Of a stretch of 54,105 bases of DNA, positions 10,203 through 19,483 are shown piece after piece. The DNA lies in assembly GCA_023228865.1 (NCBI GenBank), contig JALOAH010000015.1, forward strand, positions 1 to 54,105, read 5' to 3'. The position numbers were made by a program, and so were the translations under genes. This DNA comes from Porticoccaceae bacterium. GTDB lineage: Bacteria; Pseudomonadota; Gammaproteobacteria; Pseudomonadales; Porticoccaceae. Position 1 is the stretch's first letter, and each line of letters starts with the position of its first letter. The notes beneath the pieces were generated by a model. That model ran no database searches. It was not told the origin of the DNA and was given only the letters and a program-made list of their open reading frames with translations.

Positions 10203-10276
10203 TGGAGGCGCGAGCCGGAGTCGAACCGGCCTACGTGGATTTGCAATCCAGTGCATAACCGCTTTGCTATCGCGCC
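10203..10276 (-). tRNA. tRNA-Cys (anticodon GCA)
   Basis: The reverse complement folds as a cloverleaf: acceptor GGCGCGA paired with TCGCGCC, anticodon loop TTGCAAA (anticodon GCA), T loop GGTTCGACTCC, and an encoded 3' CCA. It closely matches E. coli tRNA-Cys. It lies downstream of pgsA, as in pseudomonads, where pgsA is followed by a small tRNA cluster; only the Cys gene is present here. Confidence 0.97.
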
Positions 10277-10448
10277 CCATGGGTAAGGCTTGTGGGTGGT
10301 GCCAGCAGCTTGCCTGAAGCCGCCCGTTGAAGCCAGTGATCAAGCAATCGACTTCGAGGGTCGCTATTCTATGGAATACAGCGCCAGAATCAAGTCATAT
10401 TGTCACTTTGATGGCAGTATTCGCGCCCTGGGCTGTGGAATTCCGCGG

Positions 10449-11006
10449 TCAGTCTTTGGCAGTGAGCTGCGGCCAGGCGGCAACCAGGTAAATAATCATC
10501 GACCAGAGTGTCAGCACAGCGGCGATGTAGAGCATAAAAATGCCGAGGTAATTGAGCAAGCTCGAGACTCCGGGAACGGCCATCAGCAGCAGGGCAATGG
10601 CGATCATTTGCAATGTGGTTTTGATCTTGCCCACGGCAGAGACCGCGACACTGGTGCGCTTGCCCATTTCCGCCATCCACTCCCGCAGTGCGGAAATAAG
10701 AATTTCACGGCAGATAATGATCATTGCCGGCAGCGCCACCCACAGGGTTGGCCGGCTTTCCACCAGAATCACCAGGGCGACGGCGACAATGAGTTTGTCG
10801 GCCACCGGGTCGAGAAACGCGCCAAAGGGCGTCATTTGATTGAGCTTGCGCGCCAGATAGCCGTCAAACCAGTCCGTGAGCGCCGCCAGGCCGAAAATGG
10901 CGGCGGCGATAAGATAGCGACCATCAATGGGCAGGTAGTAGACCGCCACCAGCAGGGGAATAAACAGTATGCGGATAAACGTCAGTATATTAGGTAAAGT
11001 CCACAT
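10449..11006 (-). CDS. pgsA: CDP-diacylglycerol-glycerol-3-phosphate 3-phosphatidyltransferase
   Basis: PgsA makes phosphatidylglycerol phosphate, the committed step to phosphatidylglycerol and cardiolipin, in the inner membrane. The CDP-alcohol phosphatidyltransferase motif is complete (DWFDGYLAR, then FGAFLDPVADK), and about four to five hydrophobic helices span the 185 residues. The ATG at 11006 aligns MWTLPNILT with the E. coli PgsA N terminus. An in-frame ATG at 11051 would add 15 residues and is not excluded, since it lies 11 bases past the uvrC stop. The order gacA-uvrC-pgsA-tRNA is conserved in pseudomonads, and this gene is probably co-transcribed with uvrC. Confidence 0.94.
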   Translation of the reverse strand: MWTLPNILTFIRILFIPLLVAVYYLPIDGRYLIAAAIFGLAALTDWFDGYLARKLNQMTPFGAFLDPVADKLIVAVALVILVESRPTLWVALPAMIIICREILISALREWMAEMGKRTSVAVSAVGKIKTTLQMIAIALLLMAVPGVSSLLNYLGIFMLYIAAVLTLWSMIIYLVAAWPQLTAKD

Positions 11007-11062
11007 AGTTCCCGTGCGCAGAAAACGTATCTGCCAGTAGTTGAGTGACATGAGCGCCTAAG

Positions 11063-12898
11063 CTACTCATTGTGAAGGGCGCTGTAAATAGTTTCAGCCA
11101 CTTTTCTGCTGATGCCGGGGACTTTCATCAATTCGCTGATACCGGCTTTTTCCACCTCGCCATAACCGCCGAAGTAACGCAGCAGTTCCCGCCGCCGCTT
11201 TGGCCCGATGCCGTCGATGGTCTCCAACGCCGACTCGCGGCGCTTTTTATCGCGGCGCTGGCGGTGGCCGGTAATGGCGAAACGGTGGGCTTCATCGCGA
11301 ACCTGTTGTATCAGATGGAGGGCGGCAGCCTGGGGGCGAAGAATTTCCAGCTCGCTGTCGCCAGCCAAAAACAGGGTTTCCATGCCCGGCTTTCTGGTGA
11401 CGCCTTTGGCGACTCCCACCACCAGCATGCCGACAATGCCGAGTTCGGTTAATATTTCCGTCGCTTTGCGCAACTGCCCCTTGCCGCCATCGATGAGAAG
11501 AATATCGGGAATTTTGCCTTCGCCATTTTTGAGGCGGGTGAAGCGCCGTTTAATGGCCTGCTCCATGGCAGCATAGTCGTCGCCGGCCACCACCCCGTCA
11601 ATATTAAAGCGTCGATAGTCAGACTTGATGGCGCCTTCGATACCAAATACCACACAGGACGCCACCGTGGCCTCGCCGCTGCTGTGGCTGATATCAAAGC
11701 ACTCAATGCGCTCCGGCATTTGATCCAGCCCCAGGGTGTCTCTCAGGGATTCAAAGCGGTTGACAATACTTTGCCGCGACGCCATGCGCCCGGCGAGATT
11801 TTGCTCGGCAGTGCGCTGAGCCAATTCACACCAGCGCGCTCTGGTGGCGCGCAAGCGGTTTTTGACGTCCACTTTGCGCCCCAGCGCCTGGCTGATGGCG
11901 CCACTGAGCACTTCCGCCTCCACCGCTTCCACCTGGGTCAAAATTTCCTTGGGCAGCTGCCTGGCGCCGCCCGCGCCGAGATAAAACTGGGAAATAAAGT
12001 CGTTGAGAATGGCAGCTTCATCTTCCACCAGAGGAATTTTCAGATAAAAGCTGCGGCTGCCCACCATGCGCCCGTGGCGAATATAGAGCATATGAATACA
12101 GGCCTGATCACCGGCCACGGCGGCGGCGATGACATCCACATCCCCCTGCCCGGATTCGATAATCTGCTCCGATTGCATCTGGCGCAGGGCAATGATTTTA
12201 TCGCGCAATTCCGCGGCTTTTTCAAATGCCAACGCGGTCGAGGCCGCGTCCATGTCCTTTTCCAGTTCGCGAATGATCTGGTCGTTTTTGCCGTCGAGAA
12301 ACAGCTCTGTGTGGCGCACGTCGCGCTGATAATCTTCCTCCGACACCAGCCCGACGCAGGGACCGGTGCAGCGCTTGATCTGATACTGCAGGCAGGGTCG
12401 CGAGCGGTTGCGGTAAAAGCTGTCATCGCACTGGCGCACACGGAAAGTTTTTTGCAGAAATACCAGGCTCTCCCTGACCGCATTGACACTGGGATAGGGG
12501 CCGAAATACTGCCCTTTTTTCTTTTTTGTACCCCGGTGAAAACTCAGCCGCGGATAGGGTTCGCCCGCAGAAAGATGAATGTAGGGGTAGGACTTGTCGT
12601 CCCGCAACAGCACGTTGTAGGGCGGGTGGTACTGCTTGATCAGGTTCTGCTCGAGAATCAGGGCTTCAATTTCAGTTCCCGTTACCGTCACCTGAACGCC
12701 GTGAATGCGACTGACCAGGGCGCGGGTTTTTGGCGCCAGCCCCGTAGTGCGAAAATAGCTGCTCACCCGCTTGCGCAGGTTTTTCGCTTTGCCCACATAG
12801 AGCACGTCGCCATTCTCCGCCATCATCTGGTACACCCCCGGACGCTGGGTCAGGGTTTTCAGAAAACGGGCGGAATCAAAGGCAGCCGTATCGGCCAT
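11063..12898 (-). CDS. uvrC: Excinuclease ABC subunit C
   Basis: UvrC makes the dual incisions in nucleotide excision repair with UvrA and UvrB. The 611-residue protein carries an N-terminal GIY-YIG nuclease (PGVYQMM ... VLYVGKAKNL), a UVR motif for UvrB binding (about 205-240), the central RNase H-like nuclease (CFDISHSSGE and LIDGGKGQL) and a C-terminal double helix-hairpin-helix (IDGIGPKRR, VPGISRKVAE). The ATG at 12898 was chosen because it follows a GGGGAGG ribosome site; the longer frame to 12955 adds residues not found in the family. It sits 87 bases downstream of gacA, the widely conserved gacA/uvrY-uvrC pair. Confidence 0.97.
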   Translation of the reverse strand: MADTAAFDSARFLKTLTQRPGVYQMMAENGDVLYVGKAKNLRKRVSSYFRTTGLAPKTRALVSRIHGVQVTVTGTEIEALILEQNLIKQYHPPYNVLLRDDKSYPYIHLSAGEPYPRLSFHRGTKKKKGQYFGPYPSVNAVRESLVFLQKTFRVRQCDDSFYRNRSRPCLQYQIKRCTGPCVGLVSEEDYQRDVRHTELFLDGKNDQIIRELEKDMDAASTALAFEKAAELRDKIIALRQMQSEQIIESGQGDVDVIAAAVAGDQACIHMLYIRHGRMVGSRSFYLKIPLVEDEAAILNDFISQFYLGAGGARQLPKEILTQVEAVEAEVLSGAISQALGRKVDVKNRLRATRARWCELAQRTAEQNLAGRMASRQSIVNRFESLRDTLGLDQMPERIECFDISHSSGEATVASCVVFGIEGAIKSDYRRFNIDGVVAGDDYAAMEQAIKRRFTRLKNGEGKIPDILLIDGGKGQLRKATEILTELGIVGMLVVGVAKGVTRKPGMETLFLAGDSELEILRPQAAALHLIQQVRDEAHRFAITGHRQRRDKKRRESALETIDGIGPKRRRELLRYFGGYGEVEKAGISELMKVPGISRKVAETIYSALHNE

Positions 12899-12985
12899 CA
12901 GGGCGCCCTCCCCGCCACCGGAAACCTGCCAGCAAAAAAGTGGCAAAGCCCGCAAACACTGACACTAGCAGCAGAACAACAGCCA

Positions 12986-13651
12986 TTAGAGAATTTCGTT
13001 GGGATCGATGAGGCCGTATTTTACCGCCGCCAGGGTGAGTTCGACATCATTGGTGACGCCCAGCTTGTCGTAAATTCGGTACTTGTGGGTATTAATGGTT
13101 TTAGCGCTGATATTGAGGACAGCAGCCACCTCCCCTGCCCGATGGCCGCTGGTAATCATTTGCGCCACCTGCAATTCCCGCTCAGACAACAGCGCCAACG
13201 GAGAGGACTCCTGACCGGGGGCAAGCCCTTTGACGATCATCTGCTGGGCAATGGAGGGGCTGATATAAACTCCGCCCCTGGTGACCGTGCTGATGGCGAC
13301 ACTGATTTCATCGGCACTGGTATTTTTGGTGATATAGCCGGAAACTCCGACCTTGAGAAGCTTGCCGGGATGCACATCGTCATTGACCGCCGTGATGATA
13401 ATCACCTTGGCCTCGCTGCCGCTGAGCAAAATGCGTTTGGTGGCTTCGATACCGCCAATTCCTGGCATACGTATATCCATAAGCACCACATCCGGCTTCA
13501 ACCTGCGCACGCTGTCGATGGCCTCCTCACCGGTGCTCGCCTGACCGATAACAACCACCCCCGGCACCTCTTCCAGGGTGCCGCAAAGTCCCATGCGAAT
13601 CAGGTGGTGATCGTCCACCACAATGACAGATACCGTAGCTGTGGATTCCAT
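12986..13651 (-). CDS. gacA: Response regulator GacA/UvrY (NarL family)
   Basis: GacA/UvrY is the DNA-binding partner of the GacS/BarA sensor kinase and drives small RNAs that sequester RsmA/CsrA. The 221-residue protein has a receiver domain with Asp13-Asp14 and phospho-acceptor Asp59 (VVLMDIRMPG), switch residues in IITAVND, Lys in GYITKNTS, and a C-terminal LuxR-type helix-turn-helix (LSERELQVAQMI ... SAKTINTHKYRI). The ATG at 13651 gives the family length; the frame extends further upstream but only into the alkB-like gene. Placement directly before uvrC supports the GacA/UvrY assignment over other NarL-type regulators. No sensor kinase lies in the window. Confidence 0.93.
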   Translation of the reverse strand: MESTATVSVIVVDDHHLIRMGLCGTLEEVPGVVVIGQASTGEEAIDSVRRLKPDVVLMDIRMPGIGGIEATKRILLSGSEAKVIIITAVNDDVHPGKLLKVGVSGYITKNTSADEISVAISTVTRGGVYISPSIAQQMIVKGLAPGQESSPLALLSERELQVAQMITSGHRAGEVAAVLNISAKTINTHKYRIYDKLGVTNDVELTLAAVKYGLIDPNEIL

Positions 13652-13664
13652 TGTGTTCAGCGCC

Positions 13665-14300
13665 TCAATCCATTTGTCGAGTGTTTTCCCGGCTATTATG
13701 CACGGTGCGGAAGGTAATATTAATCCTCTCGCCACAGGGCACCTTTTCCTTGGCGACCCGATGCTGCCAACACTCCTGAAAACCAGCACCCATCAGCAGC
13801 AAAGAGCCATCGCCCAAGAGAAGCCTAAAACGGCGGCGATGGTTGTCGCGGCGGCGCATGTCAAACCAGCGGGCTTCCCCGAAACTCAGGGACGCCACCA
13901 CAGGTTTAGCACCCAGCTCCGGTTCGTCGTCACTGTGCCAGTCGACGCTGTCGCAATGGTTGCGGTAGAGATTGAGGAGCGCGCTATTGAAGGTGGTTGC
14001 GGTGGTGTCCTCAACGGCGGACTTGATGCGCAAAAGGGTCGCCGTCCACGGCCGAGTTGCCAAGCGAACCCCGGAATAACTGTAATCTGCACCCCTGTCG
14101 CCATACCAGGCATTGAGTCTGGGAATGGCAATATCGCGCCCGGCGATGCGAATCAGGCTTTGTTCCCAGGGGGTTTCCGCCCTGATGGCATGAAAAAGCG
14201 CCGCCGTCTCAGGGGCGCGCCAAAACCGAGCCCAGTAGTGCAACTCAGCGCCGTCGAGGGCAATAATTTCTTTGTCGCTGTCGCCGTTAAACACTGCCAA
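13665..14300 (-). CDS. AlkB-like 2-oxoglutarate/Fe(II) dioxygenase
   Basis: This is a predicted oxidative demethylase that repairs alkylated bases (1-methyladenine, 3-methylcytosine) using Fe(II) and 2-oxoglutarate. Iron ligands are visible as His122 and Asp124 in DWHSDDE and His180 in CWQHRVAKE; the 2-oxoglutarate-binding arginines are in RINITFR (192-198). LNLYRN before the HxD motif is the pattern of the ALKBH2/ALKBH3-type bacterial branch rather than E. coli AlkB itself. At 211 residues it is a typical single-domain form. Its start overlaps the murB end by 14 bases and its stop lies 13 bases from gacA, so it is embedded in the murB-gacA-uvrC unit. The exact substrate is not deducible. Confidence 0.9.
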   Translation of the reverse strand: MAVFNGDSDKEIIALDGAELHYWARFWRAPETAALFHAIRAETPWEQSLIRIAGRDIAIPRLNAWYGDRGADYSYSGVRLATRPWTATLLRIKSAVEDTTATTFNSALLNLYRNHCDSVDWHSDDEPELGAKPVVASLSFGEARWFDMRRRDNHRRRFRLLLGDGSLLLMGAGFQECWQHRVAKEKVPCGERINITFRTVHNSRENTRQMD

Positions 14301-15312
14301 TAACCACGGGTTCCATCTCCAGTTCGACGGCGAATTTTGTCTTCACATCGCGGGCAATGCGCGCAGCAAAGTCGAGCAGCTCCCGGCCACAACCGCCCCC
14401 CAGGTGAATCAGCACCAGAGCCTGGTGCTGGTGAACACCCACATGGGCTTCACGGCGCCCTTTCCAGCCGGCGCGATCGATAAACCAGGCTGCGGGAAAT
14501 TTCACTGTGCCATCCGCCTGGGGATAGCGAGGTATATCGGGAAACCGTTCCATCAGCGCCCCAGCCTTCGCCGCAGACAGCAGCGGATTTTTAAAAAAAC
14601 TGCCCGCGTTATGAATCACATCGGGATCGGGCAGCTTGGCTTTTCTGAGGGCGCAGACAAGATCAAACACCTGTTGGGGCGAGGGTTTGGCAAAGGCCGC
14701 CAGCGCTTCCTTGAGCTCTCCATAACTGAGATTGGGCTGCGCTTTTGTCGTCAGTACCAGATTAACACTGGTGATAACCACCCGCCCCTTGAGACTGTGC
14801 TTGAAAATGCTGTCCCTGTAGCCCAGTTGGCAATCTGCCCGGGATAACTGGCGAAGATTGCCGTCAGTCATATCCATCACTTCCACGGATTCCAGCACCG
14901 ATTCCAGCTCAACCCCGTAGGCGCCGATATTTTGAATGGGCGCGGCGCCCACAGAGCCGGGAATCAGCGCAAGATTTTCAAGGCCATACCAACCCTTATC
15001 GAGAGTAAAACGCACCAGCTGGTGCCAGTTTTCACCGGCGGCGACGCGAATAATCACTCGAGAATTGAGCGTACTGACAACCTCTATGCCTTTGGTGGCA
15101 AGGGCGACAACCAAGCCGGGGACATCGCCGCCAACAACCGTATTGCTGCCGCCCCCCAGCAGGGTAACCGGCAATGACCTACTGCGGGCAAAAGCCAGGG
15201 CTTCGCGCAGTTCGGCGAGGGATGCTGCCCGGCAAAAAAATTCCGCCAACCCCGGCAGTGCAAGACTGTTGAAGGGTTCAAGTGATACCCGAGAAGTTAT
15301 TTCCACTGCCAT
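14287..15312 (-). CDS. murB: UDP-N-acetylenolpyruvoylglucosamine reductase
   Basis: MurB reduces UDP-GlcNAc-enolpyruvate to UDP-MurNAc with NADPH and FAD in cytoplasmic peptidoglycan synthesis. The 341-residue protein is the size of E. coli MurB (type I). Visible family elements are the FAD-binding segment LLGGGSNTV, IPGSVGAAPIQNIGAYG, the catalytic-site YRDSIFK, the proton-donor serine in NAGSFFKNP, and the C-terminal ELEMEPV glutamate region. The ATG at 15312 starts MAVEITSRVSLEPFNSL, as in pseudomonads, and lies one base after the stop of the upstream phosphatase gene, so translation is probably coupled. Confidence 0.96.
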   Translation of the reverse strand: MAVEITSRVSLEPFNSLALPGLAEFFCRAASLAELREALAFARSRSLPVTLLGGGSNTVVGGDVPGLVVALATKGIEVVSTLNSRVIIRVAAGENWHQLVRFTLDKGWYGLENLALIPGSVGAAPIQNIGAYGVELESVLESVEVMDMTDGNLRQLSRADCQLGYRDSIFKHSLKGRVVITSVNLVLTTKAQPNLSYGELKEALAAFAKPSPQQVFDLVCALRKAKLPDPDVIHNAGSFFKNPLLSAAKAGALMERFPDIPRYPQADGTVKFPAAWFIDRAGWKGRREAHVGVHQHQALVLIHLGGGCGRELLDFAARIARDVKTKFAVELEMEPVVIGSV

Positions 15313-15313
15313 A

Positions 15314-15829
15314 CTAGAGACGAGCCCTGATATGATTGAGAAGGCCGGTGGCGGCTTCCTGAATAAGATCCACAACCAACTGAAAATCCTTTTCATCGCC
15401 GCTGTAGGGATCGGGAACCTCACGGCGGTTTATGTGGGGCGCAAAGGGCAGCAGTAAACCCAGATGCCCGCTGTAGTGCCGGGGTTTGATTTTTTCCAGG
15501 CTGGCAAGGTTATCGCCGTCAAGGGCGAGAATATAATCGAATTTAGCAAAATCGCTGACAGCGACCTGGCGCGCCCGCAACTGACTGATATCGTAGCCGC
15601 GCTGCAACGCGACCCGCTGGGATCTCGCGTCCGGTGGTCGGCCAACATGCCAGCTGCCGGTTCCCGCCGAGTCGACAAAGATTGCGTCGCTCAGCTGATT
15701 GATATTGACCAAGTGTTGGAAGATACCTTCAGCGGTGGGCGAACGGCAAATATTGCCCAGACAGACAAACAAAACACCCACCTGGGAGGATGTGGATGGA
15801 GAATGCCTATCCGGGGAAGCCTGGTTCAT
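15314..15829 (-). CDS. Low-molecular-weight protein-tyrosine phosphatase
   Basis: This is a small cytoplasmic phosphatase of the LMW-PTP family. The P-loop CLGNICRS (Cys23 to Arg29) starts right after the first beta strand, and the general acid is Asp140 in VPDPY. The 171-residue length is slightly long because of about 15 polar residues before the fold. It overlaps kdsB by four bases (ATGA) and abuts murB, the same position as PA2978 in P. aeruginosa, so the context is cell-envelope synthesis. Its natural substrate is unknown; a role on tyrosine-phosphorylated envelope enzymes or as an arsenate-reductase-like protein cannot be distinguished here. Confidence 0.93.
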   Translation of the reverse strand: MNQASPDRHSPSTSSQVGVLFVCLGNICRSPTAEGIFQHLVNINQLSDAIFVDSAGTGSWHVGRPPDARSQRVALQRGYDISQLRARQVAVSDFAKFDYILALDGDNLASLEKIKPRHYSGHLGLLLPFAPHINRREVPDPYSGDEKDFQLVVDLIQEAATGLLNHIRARL

Positions 15830-16605
15830 TGCCTGCCCTGAACAAAAGCGATGACCCGGGCAAGATCCTCTTCGGTATCTACGCCACCGGGCACTGAGGC
15901 GCAGGCCTCAGCCACATGAATGCGACGGCCATTCCACAAAAAGCGCAATTGCTCCAGGCACTCGCTAGCTTCCAGTGGCGCCAGCGGCCAGCGGACAAAA
16001 TCATTGAGTTCCCTGACCCGGTAGGCGTAAATGCCCAAATGCCGTTGCGGCACAAAGCCAGCGGGCAAAACGCCGCTGTCGCCAGCGCCGCTCAAATAGT
16101 GGTCCCGAGGCCAGGGAACCGGGGCGCGACTGAAATAGAGGGCAAAACCAGAGTTGTCGACGACCGCCTTGACCACGTTGGCATTGCGAAAGTCAGCTTC
16201 AGTGGTGATGGCTTCGCTCAGGGTCGCCACCGCTGCCTCCGGTTTGGCGGCGAGATTTTCCGCCACCTGGCGAATCACGGCGGCGGGAATCAACGGCTCG
16301 TCCCCCTGGACATTGACGAGGATATCATCGCCGCCAAAACCACAGCGGCTCGCCACTTCCTGAAGCCGGTCGGTGCCGGACTGATGATCCGCGTTGGTGA
16401 GCATGGCTTCGCCGCCAAATGCGGCAACTGCATCGGCTATGCGCTGATCATCGGTGGCGACGATAACCCGCTGCGCACCCGCGCCACAGGCCTGCTCATA
16501 AACCCGCTGAATCATGGGCTTGCCAGCGATATCCCGCAGGGGTTTTGCCGGCAACCGGGTAGAGCCGTAGCGGGCGGGAATAACAATAGAAAAGGCTGTT
16601 GTCAT
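15826..16605 (-). CDS. kdsB: 3-deoxy-manno-octulosonate cytidylyltransferase
   Basis: KdsB activates Kdo to CMP-Kdo for lipopolysaccharide inner-core synthesis. The 259-residue protein opens with the nucleotidyltransferase motif [19 protein letters not shown], followed by [13 protein letters not shown], a serine/threonine-rich SGTDRLQEV loop and [10 protein letters not shown], the usual KdsB signatures. The ATG at 16605 overlaps the lpxK stop by four bases (ATGA). In many relatives a short Trm112/YcaR-family gene sits between lpxK and kdsB; here the two genes overlap directly and no such gene exists. Confidence 0.97.
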   Translation of the reverse strand: MTTAFSIVIPARYGSTRLPAKPLRDIAGKPMIQRVYEQACGAGAQRVIVATDDQRIADAVAAFGGEAMLTNADHQSGTDRLQEVASRCGFGGDDILVNVQGDEPLIPAAVIRQVAENLAAKPEAAVATLSEAITTEADFRNANVVKAVVDNSGFALYFSRAPVPWPRDHYLSGAGDSGVLPAGFVPQRHLGIYAYRVRELNDFVRWPLAPLEASECLEQLRFLWNGRRIHVAEACASVPGGVDTEEDLARVIAFVQGRQ

Positions 16606-17606
16606 GGTTGGGTTACCAGGGCTTCGATGGCTTGTACCAAGGTGTTCATGCCATTGTTTTCCAGTCGCGCCGCCACGTCCAGCACCCAAACATTGTTGAG
16701 GGGCGACTGCTGACTGACAAAACCGGCACATTTAACCGCATCCTTGGCGGTGACGATCACCGGCCGCTCATCGCCAAAATGGAGATCTGCGGCACAGAAA
16801 TCGTGGTGATCGGGAAAGGGATGGAGCTTCACCGCCAGCCCCAGGGACGCCAGGGTTCTGGCGAATCGCGCCGGATTGCCAATTCCGGCAACAGCGTGAA
16901 CGGAGTCGCTCCCCGGTGGCTGCTTTGGCTCCAGCACTTCACCACTATTGAGATTTCTGAAAGCGAGGGGCTGCAAATCCATACGGTATTGGTGCGGATG
17001 ATTGAGCACGTCGCCACCGCCATTGATGATGACAAAGTCGACCTCTTCCAGGCGGGAAACCGGCTCCCGCAGCGGCCCCGCAGGCAGGCACCAGCCATTG
17101 CCGAGCATGCGCTCACCATCGACGACCACGATTTCCAGCATACGCGGCAGATTGTAGTGTTGCAGGCCGTCATCACTGAGAATCAGGTCGCAGGAGCCGC
17201 TGTCCTGGAGCAGTTTCGCCGCACGGTAACGATCGGGATCAACAATCACGGGACATTCACAGCTGCGTGCGATTAATAAAGGCTCATCGCCACAGTAGTG
17301 AGGATTGCTTTCAGGGGTGACCTGAAGGGGGTAAAACGGCGATTTGCCGCCGTAGCCGCGACTGACAACACCGGGATGATAGCCCTTTTGTTGCAGGGCT
17401 TTCACCAGGGAAATAATCAACGGGGTTTTTCCCGTGCCGCCAACGGTGATATTGCCCACCACGATCACCGGGGTTCGCAGGGTTTTGCGATGCCGCTGCA
17501 AATAATCCCGGCGTTTTTTGGCGACATGAATGAACAGCCAGGAAAGCGGCGCCAGCAGCAGCGACCAACTGCGGGGTTGATACCAGGCTTTTTCGAGGGC
17601 ATTCAT
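16602..17606 (-). CDS. lpxK: Tetraacyldisaccharide 4'-kinase
   Basis: LpxK phosphorylates the 4' position of the lipid A disaccharide on the inner leaflet of the inner membrane. The 334-residue protein has an N-terminal membrane-associating helix (about 14-30), the P-loop [12 protein letters not shown] (51-62), [16 protein letters not shown] and LSDDGLQHY, all typical LpxK elements. It overlaps msbA at its start and kdsB at its end, each by four bases in the ATGA form. Its product is the precursor for Kdo addition and then export by MsbA, both encoded next door. Confidence 0.97.
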   Translation of the reverse strand: MNALEKAWYQPRSWSLLLAPLSWLFIHVAKKRRDYLQRHRKTLRTPVIVVGNITVGGTGKTPLIISLVKALQQKGYHPGVVSRGYGGKSPFYPLQVTPESNPHYCGDEPLLIARSCECPVIVDPDRYRAAKLLQDSGSCDLILSDDGLQHYNLPRMLEIVVVDGERMLGNGWCLPAGPLREPVSRLEEVDFVIINGGGDVLNHPHQYRMDLQPLAFRNLNSGEVLEPKQPPGSDSVHAVAGIGNPARFARTLASLGLAVKLHPFPDHHDFCAADLHFGDERPVIVTAKDAVKCAGFVSQQSPLNNVWVLDVAARLENNGMNTLVQAIEALVTQP

Positions 17607-19483
17607 TCGAACGTATGCAGCTCCTGCTGCTGATTGCCACCCCCGAGAAACTGGCTGCTGTAAAGAACTCCGTAGCGCCCGTTGGCGGCGAGAAGCTCGG
17701 TGTGGCTGCCCGCTTCAACGATGCGGCCTTTTTCAAGGACGAGGATGTGATCGGCGTTTTCCACGGTGCTGAGTCTGTGGGCGATGACAAAGGTGGTGCG
17801 GCCTTTCATGGCGGCTTCAAGGGCCTGCTGAATATGGCGCTCAGACTCCGTATCCAGCGCCGAGGTCGCTTCGTCGAGAATAAGCACGGGAGCGTCCTTG
17901 AGCAGAGCCCTGGCGATGGCAATACGCTGGCGCTGACCGCCAGAAAGCATGACGCCATCGTCGCCGATCAGGGTATCGAAGCCCTGGGGCATGGCTTCGA
18001 TAAAGTCCAGAGCATAGGCATTTTTTGCCGCCGCCCGGACTTCGTCCATGGTTCGCGACGCGAGCTCTCCATAGGCAATATTGTTGTAAATACTGTCGTT
18101 AAACAGGGTGACCTGCTGGCTTACCAGGGCAATGTGGCTGCGCAGATTCTGCAGACTGTATTCGCTGATCTCACGGCCATCGAGGAGAATGCGCCCGGAG
18201 GAATAATTGTAAAACCGGGGAATCAGCCCCACCATTGTGGTTTTGCCACTGCCGGAAGAGCCGACCAGGGCAATGGTTTGGCCGGGCTCAGCCTCAAAGC
18301 TCACCCCTTTGATGGCATCCTCGGTGGCATTTTTATAGCGAAAAGTGACATTCTCGACACGAAAACGGCCTTCAACCCGCGGGGTTGTGACACGGCCATT
18401 ATCGATTTCCTCTTCGCTATCGAGGGTGTCAAAAAGCACTGCCGCTGCGGCAATCCCCCGCTGAATAGTGCTGTTAATCTGGGTCAGCTGGCGAACCGGC
18501 TTGGCCAACAGACCCGCTGTAACAAGAAATTTGGTAAATCCGCCGGTGCTCATGCTGCCGAGAATATCCGGCACCATCGCCAGCCAGATCAGCATAGCCA
18601 TGGATATGGCCACCAGAATTTGCACCACCGGCTGACTGAGGCTCTCCGTCAAAGCCAGCTTCAGGCTCTGCTTGCAGTTCTGGCGGCTGGCATTGTGCAT
18701 CCGCCCGACTTCATAGGACTCGCCACCAAAGAGACGCATTTCGCGGTACCCGGACACGGCCTCGGATGCCACCTGGGTGACATCGCCCATGGCGTTTTGA
18801 ATACGGTTGCTGAGGTGGCGAAAACGCTTGCTGACATAGCTGATAATCACGGCGATAAACGGAATGACGCAGCAAAAAATCAGCGCCAGGCGCCAGTTGA
18901 GCACAAACAGATAAACAAGCAGGCCGATCACCAGGGAACCTTCGCGGATAATCACTTTCAAGGCGTTGGTGGCAGCGCCCATGACCTGTTGAACGTGGAA
19001 GGTAAGCTGGGCAACCAAATGACCCGACATATTTTGATCGAAGTAGGCGCTGGGCATTCTGGTGTATTTTTCAAAGACCCTGTTGCGCAGACCATCGACA
19101 ATATACTGGGAGATATAACTCATGCCGTACTGACCGATAATAAATCCCAGCGCCCGCAGCAATGCCACCACAATGATCATCGTCGGAATAACGATTCTGC
19201 TCTGGGTGAGAACGTCGTCGGAGTCGATCATCCAGTCGGCAATGCGGGCAGTAACCCCGGTGTCGATGGTGGCGATACTCATGCTGGTGCCACCGGCTTC
19301 GCCGGTGAGCACTGTCAAGACGTTAACCAGATAACCGAGCAGATCGACAAAAGCGATCTCCATGGCGGAGAACAGCCACATGCCAAAAACACTGGCAATA
19401 AAAATCATCCAGTAGCTTTTGATTTCCCCCAGCAAGCGTAGATAAATGGCCAAACTACCGGCTGAGACTTTGTCGTCCGCCAT
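17603..19483 (-). CDS. msbA: Lipid A export ATP-binding/permease protein MsbA
   Basis: MsbA is a homodimeric ABC flippase that moves lipid A-core across the inner membrane. The 626-residue half-transporter has six predicted membrane helices in the first 330 residues and a C-terminal ATPase with Walker A VGSSGSGKTT, signature LSGGQRQRIAIARAL, Walker B LILDEATSALD and the switch histidine in VIAHRLSTV. An N-terminal stretch of about 45 residues between the first two helices carries Gly/Thr-rich loops. The neighbouring lpxK fixes the assignment among MsbA-like exporters. It overlaps exbD by one base. In P. aeruginosa as I recall it, msbA is elsewhere, so this junction differs. Confidence 0.95.
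   Translation of the reverse strand: MADDKVSAGSLAIYLRLLGEIKSYWMIFIASVFGMWLFSAMEIAFVDLLGYLVNVLTVLTGEAGGTSMSIATIDTGVTARIADWMIDSDDVLTQSRIVIPTMIIVVALLRALGFIIGQYGMSYISQYIVDGLRNRVFEKYTRMPSAYFDQNMSGHLVAQLTFHVQQVMGAATNALKVIIREGSLVIGLLVYLFVLNWRLALIFCCVIPFIAVIISYVSKRFRHLSNRIQNAMGDVTQVASEAVSGYREMRLFGGESYEVGRMHNASRQNCKQSLKLALTESLSQPVVQILVAISMAMLIWLAMVPDILGSMSTGGFTKFLVTAGLLAKPVRQLTQINSTIQRGIAAAAVLFDTLDSEEEIDNGRVTTPRVEGRFRVENVTFRYKNATEDAIKGVSFEAEPGQTIALVGSSGSGKTTMVGLIPRFYNYSSGRILLDGREISEYSLQNLRSHIALVSQQVTLFNDSIYNNIAYGELASRTMDEVRAAAKNAYALDFIEAMPQGFDTLIGDDGVMLSGGQRQRIAIARALLKDAPVLILDEATSALDTESERHIQQALEAAMKGRTTFVIAHRLSTVENADHILVLEKGRIVEAGSHTELLAANGRYGVLYSSQFLGGGNQQQELHTFE

Noticed and set aside
11684..13717. 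677-codon plus-strand open frame
   Set aside because: Antisense to uvrC and gacA, rich in His and Gln, with no recognisable domain.
17615..19441. 608-codon plus-strand open frame
   Set aside because: Antisense to msbA; composition (His, Asn, Gln, Gly) is that of a reverse-strand artefact.
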